The notes under the pieces: model-generated
What the model was told of the DNA's origin: nothing
Databases searched by the model: none
Seen by the model: only the letters and a program-made list of their open reading frames with translations
Source: Poecilobothrus nobilitatus
Taxonomy: Eukaryota; Arthropoda; Insecta; Diptera; Dolichopodidae
NCBI GenBank assembly: GCA_947095535.1
Contig: OX352772.1
Location: 108,308,793 to 108,372,792 of the forward strand
DNA length: 64,000 nt
Direction of reading: 5' to 3'
Made by a program: the position numbers and the translations under genes
Shown here: piece after piece, positions 12,803 to 22,198 of the stretch
Layout of the letters: the number at the start of each line of letters is the position of its first letter
How positions within the stretch are numbered: position 1 is the first letter of the stretch

Positions 12803-13091
12803 CAGGGCCGGACCGAGCTCTTATGGCGCCCTAGGCTAAGAGTCTAAAGTTCGCCCCATATGTTTTAACAAGCAAAAAAAAAAAAGAATCAACTAAAAAA
12901 TTTTTGTTTGTTATTAAAAAAATATTTTTATATTTGAAAATATATTTTATTTTTATATTAAATTTAATACAAAATTTTCTTAACACCAATATGTATATAA
13001 AACTTTTGTTTCTGGATAATCTTTCAGGACTGTTTTTATCTACGAAAAAAGAGAGAAATTATATATCTTCAAAAAATAATTTTATTTTTAC

Positions 13092-15701
13092 TTACATAAA
13101 AACTTTTTTCCTAGCTTTCATGGCTGCAAAATTGTTTATAAGATCATCCAGTTCCAATTTTCGTACTAAATCGCGTTCGATGGAAAGGGTAGCTAAACCA
13201 TCAAGACGATCTTGGAGCATTGTAGAGCGCAAATAAGTTTTTATTAATTTAAGCTTAGAAAAGCTTCTCTCTGCACTCGCTACAGTTATTAGCAATGTTA
13301 TTATGATTCGCAATGCAATATATATATTTGGCAAGGCGGTTGTTAAATTATTCTCTAGCAAATAGTTAAGAATTTCAGTAGGAGAATCACAACAATCTGT
13401 GGACAAATGACTTTTTATGTATTTTAATTCGTCAAACAAATCCAAGCCGGAAATATCCTTTTGATCACCGTCAGTTAGGAGAAGTTCTAAATCCATACAA
13501 TATTTTTGTATGTCATCATCCGTTATATTAGTGATATTGCCAAAGTTATATAGTAATTCGAATTTATTGTTATGTTCCTGAATTAGTTGAAAGCGATCAC
13601 GTAACGATTGTATCGCGTTGTCCAATATATTGTTAAAGAAATTAACTTTGAAGTTTTGTATAGGATCATCGAATACTTCATCATGTTGTTCGTAATCAAA
13701 TTGTCTTCTTTGACGGCGGACTCGTGCGCGTTCAAATTGTACATCAATATCTAAATCAATTGCAATTGTTTTAGCCTCCTCCAAAATACAATCAAATTTT
13801 GCATCTGTTCTATAGTCTTCCAGGAACACCATGCCTTTTGATAACAACGTTACTGCTTGGCTCAGGTTTAAACTAACTGCCTGAAATGCTTTGCTAGTTA
13901 CATTTATATCAAACAAAATATCATACCATACAATTAAAGAGCAGATAAATGTATATTTTTCAATTTTTTGCAATATAGCTGTGGCTTCTGACTTGTTCCG
14001 CGCTGCTGTGACTGTGGTAACATTAGGTTGCCCATCCTCATTCATACAATCATACAGAGCCGCAATAACTTCTTTGAGGTGATATCGTAGAGGTTTTAAA
14101 GCATCAATTCGACTGGCCCATCTAGTTTCACTTAGACTTTTCAACGTAAAACCAGTTATATGTTTTTTTAATAAAGCCCAGCGTTGAGTTGACGATGAGA
14201 AAAAAACATACAAATGCTGAATGATATCAAAAAAAGTTATACCTTCAACACAACAACTCGCAGAATCATTCACCACTAAATTTAGGGTATGTGCACTGCA
14301 AGGAACAAAAAAAGCTCTTGGGTTTAAATTAAGAATTCTACTTTGGACACCACTATGTCGTCCGCGCATATTGGAGCCGTTATCGTAACTTTGACCTCTC
14401 ATATTGGCCACTGACAAGTTATGTGACTCTAATACTTCTATAATCTTATCTGTAATTCCAGCTCCGGAGCTATTATCAATTTCAATGAAACTTAAGAAAT
14501 GTTCATGCACCTCAATGTGTTTTTCATCACTACTTGGACATACCACTCGGACAATTAATGACATTTGCTCAATATGGGGAACATCTGGAGTACAATCAAC
14601 GATTATTGAATAATATTTATTCAATTTTATTAAGTTTGCAATTTTTTCTTTGACTGCAGAATTTAACAACGTAATCATTTCATTTTGAATTCTTTTGCCC
14701 AAGTAATGTACGTGTAATTCTTTATTTTTTATTTGACGTACGTGTTCTTTCAAGATTGGGTCGAATTTAGCTATAAGCTCAACAATTTTTAAGAAATTTC
14801 CATTGTTATCTTCATATAACTTATCAGATGTTCCTCTCAAAGCAAGATTCTGTGACCCGTGTAACTTAATGATTTCAAATAATCTCTCCAGTACATTTCG
14901 CCAACGTATTGTATTTTCATTCACGAGTTTTTTATTAAATGAGTCAATAGTTTTTCCTTCATTCAATCTTCTGACCAAGTCATTCCATGTTGATATACAT
15001 TTTAAGTGTTCAATTGTTTTTTCATGCTCTTTTAATCTGGCTGACACATTTTTCCAATCATTCAATCCATTAACAATTAGGGAACTTTCTTTCTTAGAAA
15101 AAAGCTTGCATGCAAAACAGAAAACAGCATCATTAGATTTTGAATAAACCAACCACTTACGTTGAATCTTTTCACCGTTAGGAAGTGTTCGATAATAGTT
15201 TGTAGAACAAAACTTCCGACTTCTTCCTTCCTTTTCTTGAACAGTCAATGGAAAATCAAAATTAATTATTTGCTCTGGTCCACGTCTTACAAGTAAATCG
15301 ATATTTGGGCCAATATTTTGCGGCCATTTCCCAATATCGGACAAATAGTCTTGGATACTTGGAACAACATCTAAAGAATTATGTTCAGAATTTACCGTTT
15401 CCGAATGAGAATTTACGTCAAATGTGTCAACAATGCTATGATCTGATTCGAGATCAGGTTCTGGATTGGAACAATATTCTTCAGCGTCCAATGATTTCGA
15501 TGAACTTATCAGATCTGAATCTGTACAGGTAGACTCTGTCTCAATATGTTGTAGCTCACTTTCCGATTCTGAATCGTCACTTTGCCGATCAACATTTGTA
15601 GATTTAAAAAAAGAAGAAATCTTTTGACATTTTTGTATTTGCTTTTCCTGCTCTGCTTTTCTTTTTCTACCTTGGTAGCCACTTAGTTTTTTTGGAGGCA
15701 T
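13092..15701 (-). CDS. hAT transposase (zinc-finger MYM/TTF-type), 869 aa, intact
   Basis: The protein catalyses cut-and-paste transposition in the nucleus. The N-terminus is basic and acidic by turns (RKRK at 12-15, then a Ser/Asp/Glu-rich stretch to about 120). A TTF-type zinc finger spans about 180-235 (RKWLVYSK, FCFACKLF, then His/Cys near 225-235). RNase-H-fold catalytic Asp candidates are D369 in IVDCTPD and D440 in QSYDNGSN, followed by PCSAHTLNLVVND. The C-terminal hAT dimerisation domain has SAERSFSKLKLIKTYLRSTM at 809-828. It is related to the transposases from which animal ZMYM-type genes derive. The ATG at 15701 begins MPPKKLSG, and no upstream in-frame start is needed. The single-exon frame lies inside matched ends and a target duplication, so this copy may be autonomous. 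The catalytic Glu was not assigned. Confidence 0.93.
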   Translation of the reverse strand: MPPKKLSGYQGRKRKAEQEKQIQKCQKISSFFKSTNVDRQSDDSESESELQHIETESTCTDSDLISSSKSLDAEEYCSNPEPDLESDHSIVDTFDVNSHSETVNSEHNSLDVVPSIQDYLSDIGKWPQNIGPNIDLLVRRGPEQIINFDFPLTVQEKEGRSRKFCSTNYYRTLPNGEKIQRKWLVYSKSNDAVFCFACKLFSKKESSLIVNGLNDWKNVSARLKEHEKTIEHLKCISTWNDLVRRLNEGKTIDSFNKKLVNENTIRWRNVLERLFEIIKLHGSQNLALRGTSDKLYEDNNGNFLKIVELIAKFDPILKEHVRQIKNKELHVHYLGKRIQNEMITLLNSAVKEKIANLIKLNKYYSIIVDCTPDVPHIEQMSLIVRVVCPSSDEKHIEVHEHFLSFIEIDNSSGAGITDKIIEVLESHNLSVANMRGQSYDNGSNMRGRHSGVQSRILNLNPRAFFVPCSAHTLNLVVNDSASCCVEGITFFDIIQHLYVFFSSSTQRWALLKKHITGFTLKSLSETRWASRIDALKPLRYHLKEVIAALYDCMNEDGQPNVTTVTAARNKSEATAILQKIEKYTFICSLIVWYDILFDINVTSKAFQAVSLNLSQAVTLLSKGMVFLEDYRTDAKFDCILEEAKTIAIDLDIDVQFERARVRRQRRQFDYEQHDEVFDDPIQNFKVNFFNNILDNAIQSLRDRFQLIQEHNNKFELLYNFGNITNITDDDIQKYCMDLELLLTDGDQKDISGLDLFDELKYIKSHLSTDCCDSPTEILNYLLENNLTTALPNIYIALRIIITLLITVASAERSFSKLKLIKTYLRSTMLQDRLDGLATLSIERDLVRKLELDDLINNFAAMKARKKVFM

Positions 15702-16230
15702 TATTATGGGTTAAATATAAAGCCTAACAGTGTAGAAAAACGAAATATTAGAACGCTTATATTAAAACAAAAAATTATATCTTATAAAAATAAATAAATT
15801 TTATATTCATTCATCAATAAATACAACATACCTATTTTTTTTACCGTTGCAATTTCGATTGAATTTTCAAAACACTCAACTTTAATTTTTAAAATCACTG
15901 ACCACTACTTAATTTGAAAACTGCAACACTAAATATTATTTTAAAAGATTAATACTTGTGTAGGTAGTGTTACAATAATATTTATGGTTGCTATGACTAC
16001 CAACGGTATTGTGATTAATATGCAAAATATTTTTAAAAATGTAATAATTTACTACTTATTTTAAATAAACGCAATTTTTTTATTGCGTACCATAATTTTT
16101 TATTTACTATTAAGTCTTATAAGCCCTGATATCTTGCGAAGGATTAATTTTTTTTTTTTCATAATGGCGCCCCTACCAGCCAAGCGCCCCAAGCCATGGC
16201 CTTACTGGCTCGGCTCTAGGGCCGGCCCTG
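15702..16230 (-). promoter_or_regulatory. hAT 5' non-coding region and subterminal sequence
   Basis: About 530 bases lie upstream of the transposase ATG. They are AT-rich with no reading frame and end in a GC-rich block (gcgcccc, ggcgcc, tggctcggct) next to the inverted terminus. By analogy with other hAT elements it should hold the promoter and subterminal transposase binding sites. No specific promoter motif is clear. Confidence 0.5.
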
Positions 16231-16238
16231 AATCAATG
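16231..16238. repeat. Right 8-bp target-site duplication of the hAT element
   Basis: AATCAATG follows directly after the terminal CCGGCCCTG and matches the left copy at 12795-12802. Confidence 0.93.
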
Positions 16239-16462
16239 TAATAATAAAGTAATTCAAATTATTTGATTATTGGTCAATTGACTAATTATTGTTCATCAAA
16301 AAAAAGGAAAGGGAAAAAAGTGTAAACATTTTTTGTAAGTTTTTTGTAAGTGTATGAATGAAAAGGATTATTGTAAAATGTATTTATAAAGTAATAATTA
16401 TTACAAAAGAATAACTCATTAATTTCATTTACATTATTTAATAATTTAAAACATAATACAAC

Positions 16463-17229
16463 ATGGGAAAAGATACTTTTGGGAAAAAAATGCGTGCTTT
16501 TAAAAAAAGCAATTGCGATCTGGAAGGTGAGTTTATTGAAATTAGATTAAAAATTATAACGTATATTGATAATATATTATTTTAATTTAATTTATTTTAT
16601 TTTATAGGAGAAAATCTGGAAAGAGAGTTGAAAGCAGATCCGGCAAAATTAATTCAAAAGAAAACAATAAAGGACAAACATTGAATATCACCCAGCTGAA
16701 AACCCAGCTGAAACTACTTACTGTGAAATCCAAAACGTTCCATTTTGAGAACAAATACAAAAAAGATCGATATTATGCTAAGCGGTAAAAAAATTGTAGA
16801 TTTAAATGTTATGTTCCTACAGTTAAAATCTATTCTTACTCATGGAAATCAGTTTGGTTGCACAATAGAAAAGTTGGTGAAAAAATAATGAAAAAAGTTC
16901 AATATGGTTTAAACTCTAAGATATTTTTTGAATGCTCTATGTGCAATAGAAAACTTCATCTTTATACTTGCGGGGAAAATGAAGATCTTCAAACAACCGT
17001 AGTAAATTTAAATGTATTAACTGGTTCTACCTTATCAGGACTTGGATATGCTCAGACAAAAAGAGTATTTGAATCTGGTGATATACCATTTCTCAGTAAT
17101 CTTACTTTTCAAAATATTCAAGAAAAGCAAGGATTGAACTGGAAGGAGTTAGCATTGAAAACAATGAAAGATGCAGCCAAGGAAGAAAAACGAATAGCAT
17201 TATGTACTTATTTCCCAAAAAATGAATGA
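16463..17229 (+). pseudogene. Mutator-like transposase-domain relic with a probable intron
   Basis: Exon 1 starts at ATG 16463 (MGKDTFGKKMR). A GTGAGT donor at 16527 and a TTTTATAG acceptor ending at 16607 bound an 81-bp intron, and the frame then runs on to TGA at 16682-16684. Further on, GKKIVDLNVMFLQLKSI and FGC (about 16780-16860) and the 16858-17229 frame (VGEKIMKK, ECSMCNRKL, GSTLSGLGYAQTKRVFES, TMKDAAKEEKRIAL) resemble the conserved Mutator-like transposase domain found in insect elements. At least two frame breaks make it non-functional. It could also be a decayed domesticated gene. No terminal repeats were identified. Confidence 0.6.
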
Positions 17230-18340
17230 ATGAATATTTTTTTTAAGTGCTTTATATGTGTGTTATTTGCTTACGCATACGTGATACGTCGTACATACAA
17301 TTTATATATTATTTTATGTATCTGATTGCGACAAAATAATAGAATACTACACACAATCAAGTTGAACGTATAATTGTATTTAAAATTTAAAAGATTGTGT
17401 GTATTATGGTGTGCATAATAAAGCGAAAAATGTATGAAAAAATTAAAAGAACTTTTTGAGCTTTGAAAGCTTTTAATTTTTATAGTCACTAATACGTAGG
17501 CGAATTTTTACATGAAGTTTCAGTTCGACATAACTTTTAACGTACTCTTAAACGTTCATATAATTTATATTCTAAATCTTTTTCTATACTAATTTTACTA
17601 CAATATTTATAAATTTATTTTCTAAACTATCTAATTAACATCTAAATAAAATTTTCAATTAAAATTCATTAGATACATTTTTCATATTTAAATTCAATTC
17701 AAATACATTTTTCATATTTAAATTTCAATAAACAATTTAAAACAATTTCGATTATTACTTTTTTATTTAATTTCAAAAAATTTCAATTAACAATCTAAAA
17801 TAGTTTTGATTATTATTTTTTGCCACTATGCACACTATGTATAAAATTAAACAAAGTTGCGCCTTTAAAAATACATTGCAATTCAATTTTAAATATTCCT
17901 ATACTTTTTATTATAATAATACATAGACACAATAACAAAGATGCGCCTTTAAAAAAGCATTGTAAAAATACTACCTAAACAATACTTATATCATTTTCTC
18001 TCTTACAGTAATTTCAATAAAATAATGGTTTTGAAATGAAGTAACATATATTTACCTACTTTTACTAATGGTTCTTTTTTGTTTAGGTAGTTGTAAAAAA
18101 TGCATTAATATGTGTAAAAAAAGATTGGCCCATCTGCCCATCTTATTGTAATAGATAATCTTTGGTAAATAGTAAATAATAACATCAAATATGTATAATG
18201 TATACATACTCATTTCTATTGGAATTTGTATTCTTTTTCTTTGCTCCGTTTTTTGTATAACATACTTTTCTTCAGTATAACATTCAATGAAAAAACAATA
18301 ACAAATTTTTATTATGTATAAATTTGTGTAGTATGTATAA
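17230..18340. other. AT-rich non-coding interval
   Basis: No supported gene. There are short repeated phrases such as aaatacatttttcatatttaaattcaa, which occurs twice near 17665-17725. Otherwise it is simple AT-rich sequence. Confidence 0.6.
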
Positions 18341-18346
18341 CAGTGA

Positions 18347-18436
18347 TATCTCCTCCTTAGCATAGGTGGTTAGAGTGCAAAACTTTGCAATCTAACCACT
18401 GTGGTGGTTCCCGGGTTCGATTCCCGGTGGGAGATA
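18347..18436 (+). other. tRNA-like sequence (degenerate tRNA gene or SINE head)
   Basis: The ends pair as an acceptor-like stem: TATCTCC at 18347-18353 with GGAGATA at 18430-18436. There is an A-box-like TTAGCATAGGTGGTTAGAG and a perfect B box GGTTCGATTCC at 18414-18424 inside a good T-arm. The middle is not a normal anticodon arm. GTGGTTAGA (18366-18374) pairs perfectly with TCTAACCAC (18391-18399), and TGCAAA pairs with TTTGCA inside that. Two or more extra bases also lie between acceptor and D-arm. It is therefore a pol III-type promoter module but probably not a working tRNA. Confidence 0.6.
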
Positions 18437-18866
18437 CCATAATATATATACAATATAAAATATCAAATATATATCCTTATATTCAATATTATTATATCAT
18501 AATATACCATACCTAAAAATAAAACAAAAAAAAATAACACAAATAATTAGTATCAAATAAATATAAAAATATACCTATAACCGTGGTTCCTGCTATATTC
18601 TATAACTTGATAATGAATACTAAATAAGAATAATAATAACCTATAGGCTATAATACATACATGTTGATATGTCAAATTGATGGAGACGGCATAAGTGACA
18701 GGTATGGTCAATGTAATTGAATTGTAATACACAATTACAATGGCAACACTCACCACCCACATGACACGGTTTCTCCACTTGACCGATAGATGACACCAGG
18801 GGAAAATTAGAAGATGACATCTTGTGGATAGCAACAGTAGACCAATCACCTACTTTGTGAAGAAAA

Positions 18867-19886
18867 ATGATTAGCGAAACTGAAACAGAGCCTCGGAATA
18901 GAAATAGGATTGAAAATACGGTATCGACAATTGGCACACGTTTAAGGACAAGATTTGCACAATGGATTATTAGAACATTAAGAGAAAATTCTAAATTAGC
19001 CCAAGTCGAAAAAGGAATCCTTGCGCTTAGCGAAGTTAGATGGAATAACTATGGGGAGTTGATTACAGCAAATAATAGCATGTTCATATACTCAGAAAAT
19101 AGTAACAATTTGGGGGAATATGGAGTTGGAATACTATAGATAAGAAACATAAGAACAGCGTAATAAATTGGGAGGCTGTCTCAGAAAGATTAATGACTGT
19201 AAAGCTAGCTACCAAGTACAAAAATATAACAATAATACAAGGTTACGTGCCAACAGAAATTGCAGAGGACGAATGTAAGGATGAATTCTATGTTCAATTA
19301 ACATCAGTACTATGCAGAACACCTCGAAAAGATATAGTAATAATGATGGATGACTTCAACGCAAAAGTTGGAAAGAGAAATCCAAGAATGTCCAGTTACA
19401 GGGTTACATGGAATAGGAATTAAGAACAACAATGGGGAAAGGCTAATAGATATATGCCAAGAATTTGGTCTGATAATTGGCGGCGTGCTATTCCCACATA
19501 AGGAAATACACATGTATACTTGGACATCACCTGATGGAAGAACGAAAAACCAAATTGAACATATATGCATCAGCAGAAACTGGCGATCATCATTACTAGA
19601 TGTAAGAACTTGGCGGAGTGCAGATGCACAAACAGACCATATGATACTTACAGCCGACTTAAGAATTAAGCTAAGACGTATTCAAGCAAAATCCAGAAGA
19701 AGAAAAATACTAAATATAGCCAAACTCAATATAGATAATAAGAAAAATGAATTAATAGAAAAAATTAAAAATAATATAGAAGAGGAACCCCAAATAAGCG
19801 AGGAAAAATGGCAAGAGATATATAGAAATGCTGGTGAAGAAATCTTGGAAACCACAACACAACAGAAAAGAATGGATCTCAGATGA
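18867..19886 (+). pseudogene. RTE-like LINE endonuclease domain, frameshifted
   Basis: Three overlapping frames carry successive parts. First, KLAQVEKGILALSEVRWN and GVGIL (18867-19136). Then NITIIQGYVPT and IVIMMDDFNAKVG (19193-19420), the latter with Asp where most relatives have Gly before DFNAKVG. Then TWTSPDGRTKNQIEHICIS and SADAQTDH (19350-19886), the endonuclease end with the catalytic DH. The role is target nicking during retrotransposition. Stops at 19137-19139 and near 19421 make it inactive. Confidence 0.82.
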
Positions 19887-19887
19887 A

Positions 19888-21792
19888 ACATGGAACAAAA
19901 TACTTCTGAGAAGAAACATTAAAACTTCACTGCTAACAAATAATAGTAACGAAATGAAAGAACATCATAAAACCATATGCAGAGAGATAAAGAAGCTTGC
20001 AAGAAGGGATAAAAGAAAATTCATAAGCAATATCGTTTTAGAAGCCCAACAAGCAGCTGACCAACACAACTCAAAGCAACTATTCGCTAAGATAAAAATC
20101 CTATCGAACCAGAAGTCAAGTAGGGATCACCCAATCAAAGACAAGAATGGTAAACTACTAACATCGACTAAAGACCAATTGGATAGATGGAAAGAGCATT
20201 TCAGCACAAATAAAGTTTATACATGGCGCCCTAGCCCGTGGGAGCACACTGGTAATACAAGTACAAATATTAACATCAGTACTCCAACAGTACGGGAGCT
20301 AGCGGAAATAATAAACAAACTTAAAAATAATAAGGCTGAAGGTACAGATGGCATAGGAGCTAAGCTGGTCAAAGTAGACACTCTACAAAGTGTAAGGTTC
20401 CTACAAGCCATAATAGAAAAGATATGGCGAAATGAAGAAATGAGTTCCCAATGGAAAAAAGGTATCATTGTAAAGATCCCCAAGAAAGGCAACCTAAGTA
20501 ACTGTAATAACTGGAGAGGAATAACGTTACTCAATACTGTACACAAGATACTGACCCTAGTGGTTCTTAGTAGAATTGAGAAACATATTGAAAGTGTCTT
20601 AAGAAAAGAACAAGCCGGTTTCCGTAAGGAACCAAGTTGTACAGAGCATGCAAACACTCTAAGAATAATCCTGGAACAATCAAAAGAATTCAATGCACCC
20701 ATTTACATAGCATTTGTCGATTTCAAGAGAGCATCCGATGAGATAGATAGAAACGCAATATGGGAAGCACTTAAAAGGAAGAACATTCCAGAAAATATTA
20801 TCAGGATAATTAGAGTAATGTATAGCAACACAGAAGCTGAAATTCTCCATAAGGGTATTTTAAGCGACCCTGTAATAATTAGAAATGGAGTAAGACAAGG
20901 TTGCCCGCTATCTCCTCTACTACTCAATATAACAATTGACAAGGTCATGAGAAAGACCAATAACAACTCATCCAGAGGTATAAACTGGTACCTCACACAA
21001 AAGCTAGAAGATTTGGACTACGCTGATGACATTAGCCTACTTACACAAACACACGAAGATATGGAACAAAAAATCAATAAGCTAGCAGCATGTGCTGCGG
21101 AAGTTGGCTTGGAAATAAACATTAACAAAACTAAAATTATAAGAGGAAATACGAACAACACAAGACCAATTACAATTTATGATACATTAGTAGAAGATGT
21201 AGATAAATTCAATTACCTATGCAGTATTATTACTAAAGAAGGGGGTACAAAAGAGGACATTAATAATAAACTAATGAAAGCTAGAGCAACATTTGGAAGA
21301 ATGTGGAAAATATGGAGGTTATCCCAAATTGCAAGAAAAACCAAACTTAGAATATTCCAAGCATGTATAAAATCTGTCCTCTTATATGGTAGTGTAACTT
21401 ATCTAGTTAATAAGACAGAAACATATAAACTACAAGTATTTGTAAACAAGTGCCTCCGGATTATATGCAGAATATACTGGCCAAGAAGAATACGAAATGA
21501 AGACCTATGGGAAGCTACCGGTCAAGAACCTATCGAAATAGAAATTAAGCAACGAAAATATAGGTAGATAGCTCACATTCTTAGAAGACCCCCAGACTGC
21601 ATAGCCAGGCAAGTCCTGGAATGGAATCCTCAAGGAAAGAGAAATGTTGGTAAACCTAGAAATACATCGCGTAGAACAGTAGAGCGAGAAATAACAGAAC
21701 TAAATAAAACATGGCCACAAATGAAAGTCATAGCACTAAATAGAAACAGATGGAAAGGCTTTGTGGAAGCCCTATGCTTCCAAAAGGAGTAG
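19888..21792 (+). pseudogene. RTE-like LINE reverse transcriptase, one nonsense codon
   Basis: The frame runs unbroken from about 19828 to a TAG at 21565-21567 and continues in the same frame to TAG 21790-21792. RT motifs are AEGTDGIGAKL, WKKGIIVKIPKKG, NWRGITLLN, EQAGFRK, IAFVDFKRASD (motif A), GVRQGCPLSPLLLNI, and LDYADDISLL (catalytic YADD), then the thumb. The internal TAG sits where relatives have Trp (RWIGH), so it looks like a single TGG-to-TAG change. The RT half is much better preserved than the endonuclease half. Confidence 0.88.
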
Positions 21793-21870
21793 AAAGGAAA
21801 AAAAAATGTATAACAGTGCCTAATTTACGAACTCATTTTGCGTATGTATGTATGAATAAAAACAATGTGT

Positions 21871-21929
21871 AACTCATTAGCACAAACTAATATACTACTA
21901 TATGGTATATTAGTTTGTGCTAATGAGTT
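21871..21929. repeat. Perfect 25-bp inverted repeat with 9-nt loop
   Basis: Bases 21871-21895 are the exact reverse complement of 21905-21929, separated by tactatatg. The arm contains actcattagcacaaactaa. It stands about 80 bases after the LINE stop. It could be a cruciform, a MITE remnant or an RNA hairpin. No gene is associated. Confidence 0.9.
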
Positions 21930-22198
21930 TCATATATACATAATATACATATATATATTTTGTTATATTAATAGGTATTATGTTAATTAATTAAATGTAA
22001 TTTTATTTTATAACTATTTATTATTTTGTATTGTTTTAGCTTTCAATTTTTAAAAATATTTGAATCTTTTGTTTTTCATTTCAATAAACAAAGGGTTTTT
22101 TATGCCAATAAGAAAATTAATAGCTATTGCATTTCAATATATGTACATACATATGTACATACATAATATGTATATTTTAAAATTTTCCAGTTGGCTTT

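Larger units (their letters stand above)
12803..16230 (-). mobile_element. hAT-family DNA transposon, structurally complete
   Basis: The ends are inverted repeats: CAGGGCCGGACC at 12803 and CAGGGCCGGCCC on the other strand ending at 16230. A perfect 8-bp target duplication AATCAATG flanks them (12795-12802 and 16231-16238); eight bases is the hAT hallmark. Subterminal GGCGCC-containing blocks occur near both ends. The single gene inside is on the minus strand and uninterrupted. The length is 3428 bp. All known hallmarks of an autonomous copy are present. Confidence 0.93.
18867..21792 (+). mobile_element. RTE-like LINE (endonuclease-reverse transcriptase), decayed
   Basis: A single-ORF LINE has a broken endonuclease (18867-19886) and a nearly intact reverse transcriptase (19888-21792). 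The C-terminus has the IARQVLEWNPQGKR ... GKPRNTSRRTVEREI ... WPQMKVIALNRNRWKGFVEALC layout seen in many invertebrate endonuclease-reverse transcriptases (craniofacial-development-protein-like annotations). An A-rich stretch follows the final stop. I saw no target duplication. Confidence 0.85.

Noticed and set aside
13891..15532. Plus-strand frames inside the hAT transposase gene
   Set aside because: Antisense shadows of an intact 869-codon gene.
18052..18363. 103-codon minus-strand frame upstream of the tRNA-like sequence
   Set aside because: Tyr/Ile/Lys-rich composition expected by chance in AT-rich DNA. It starts within the tRNA-like element and matches no family I know.
21871..21929. Annotating the 25-bp hairpin as a microRNA precursor
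   Set aside because: Complete pairing, a short loop and adjacency to a LINE do not fit a typical animal microRNA, and there is no expression evidence.
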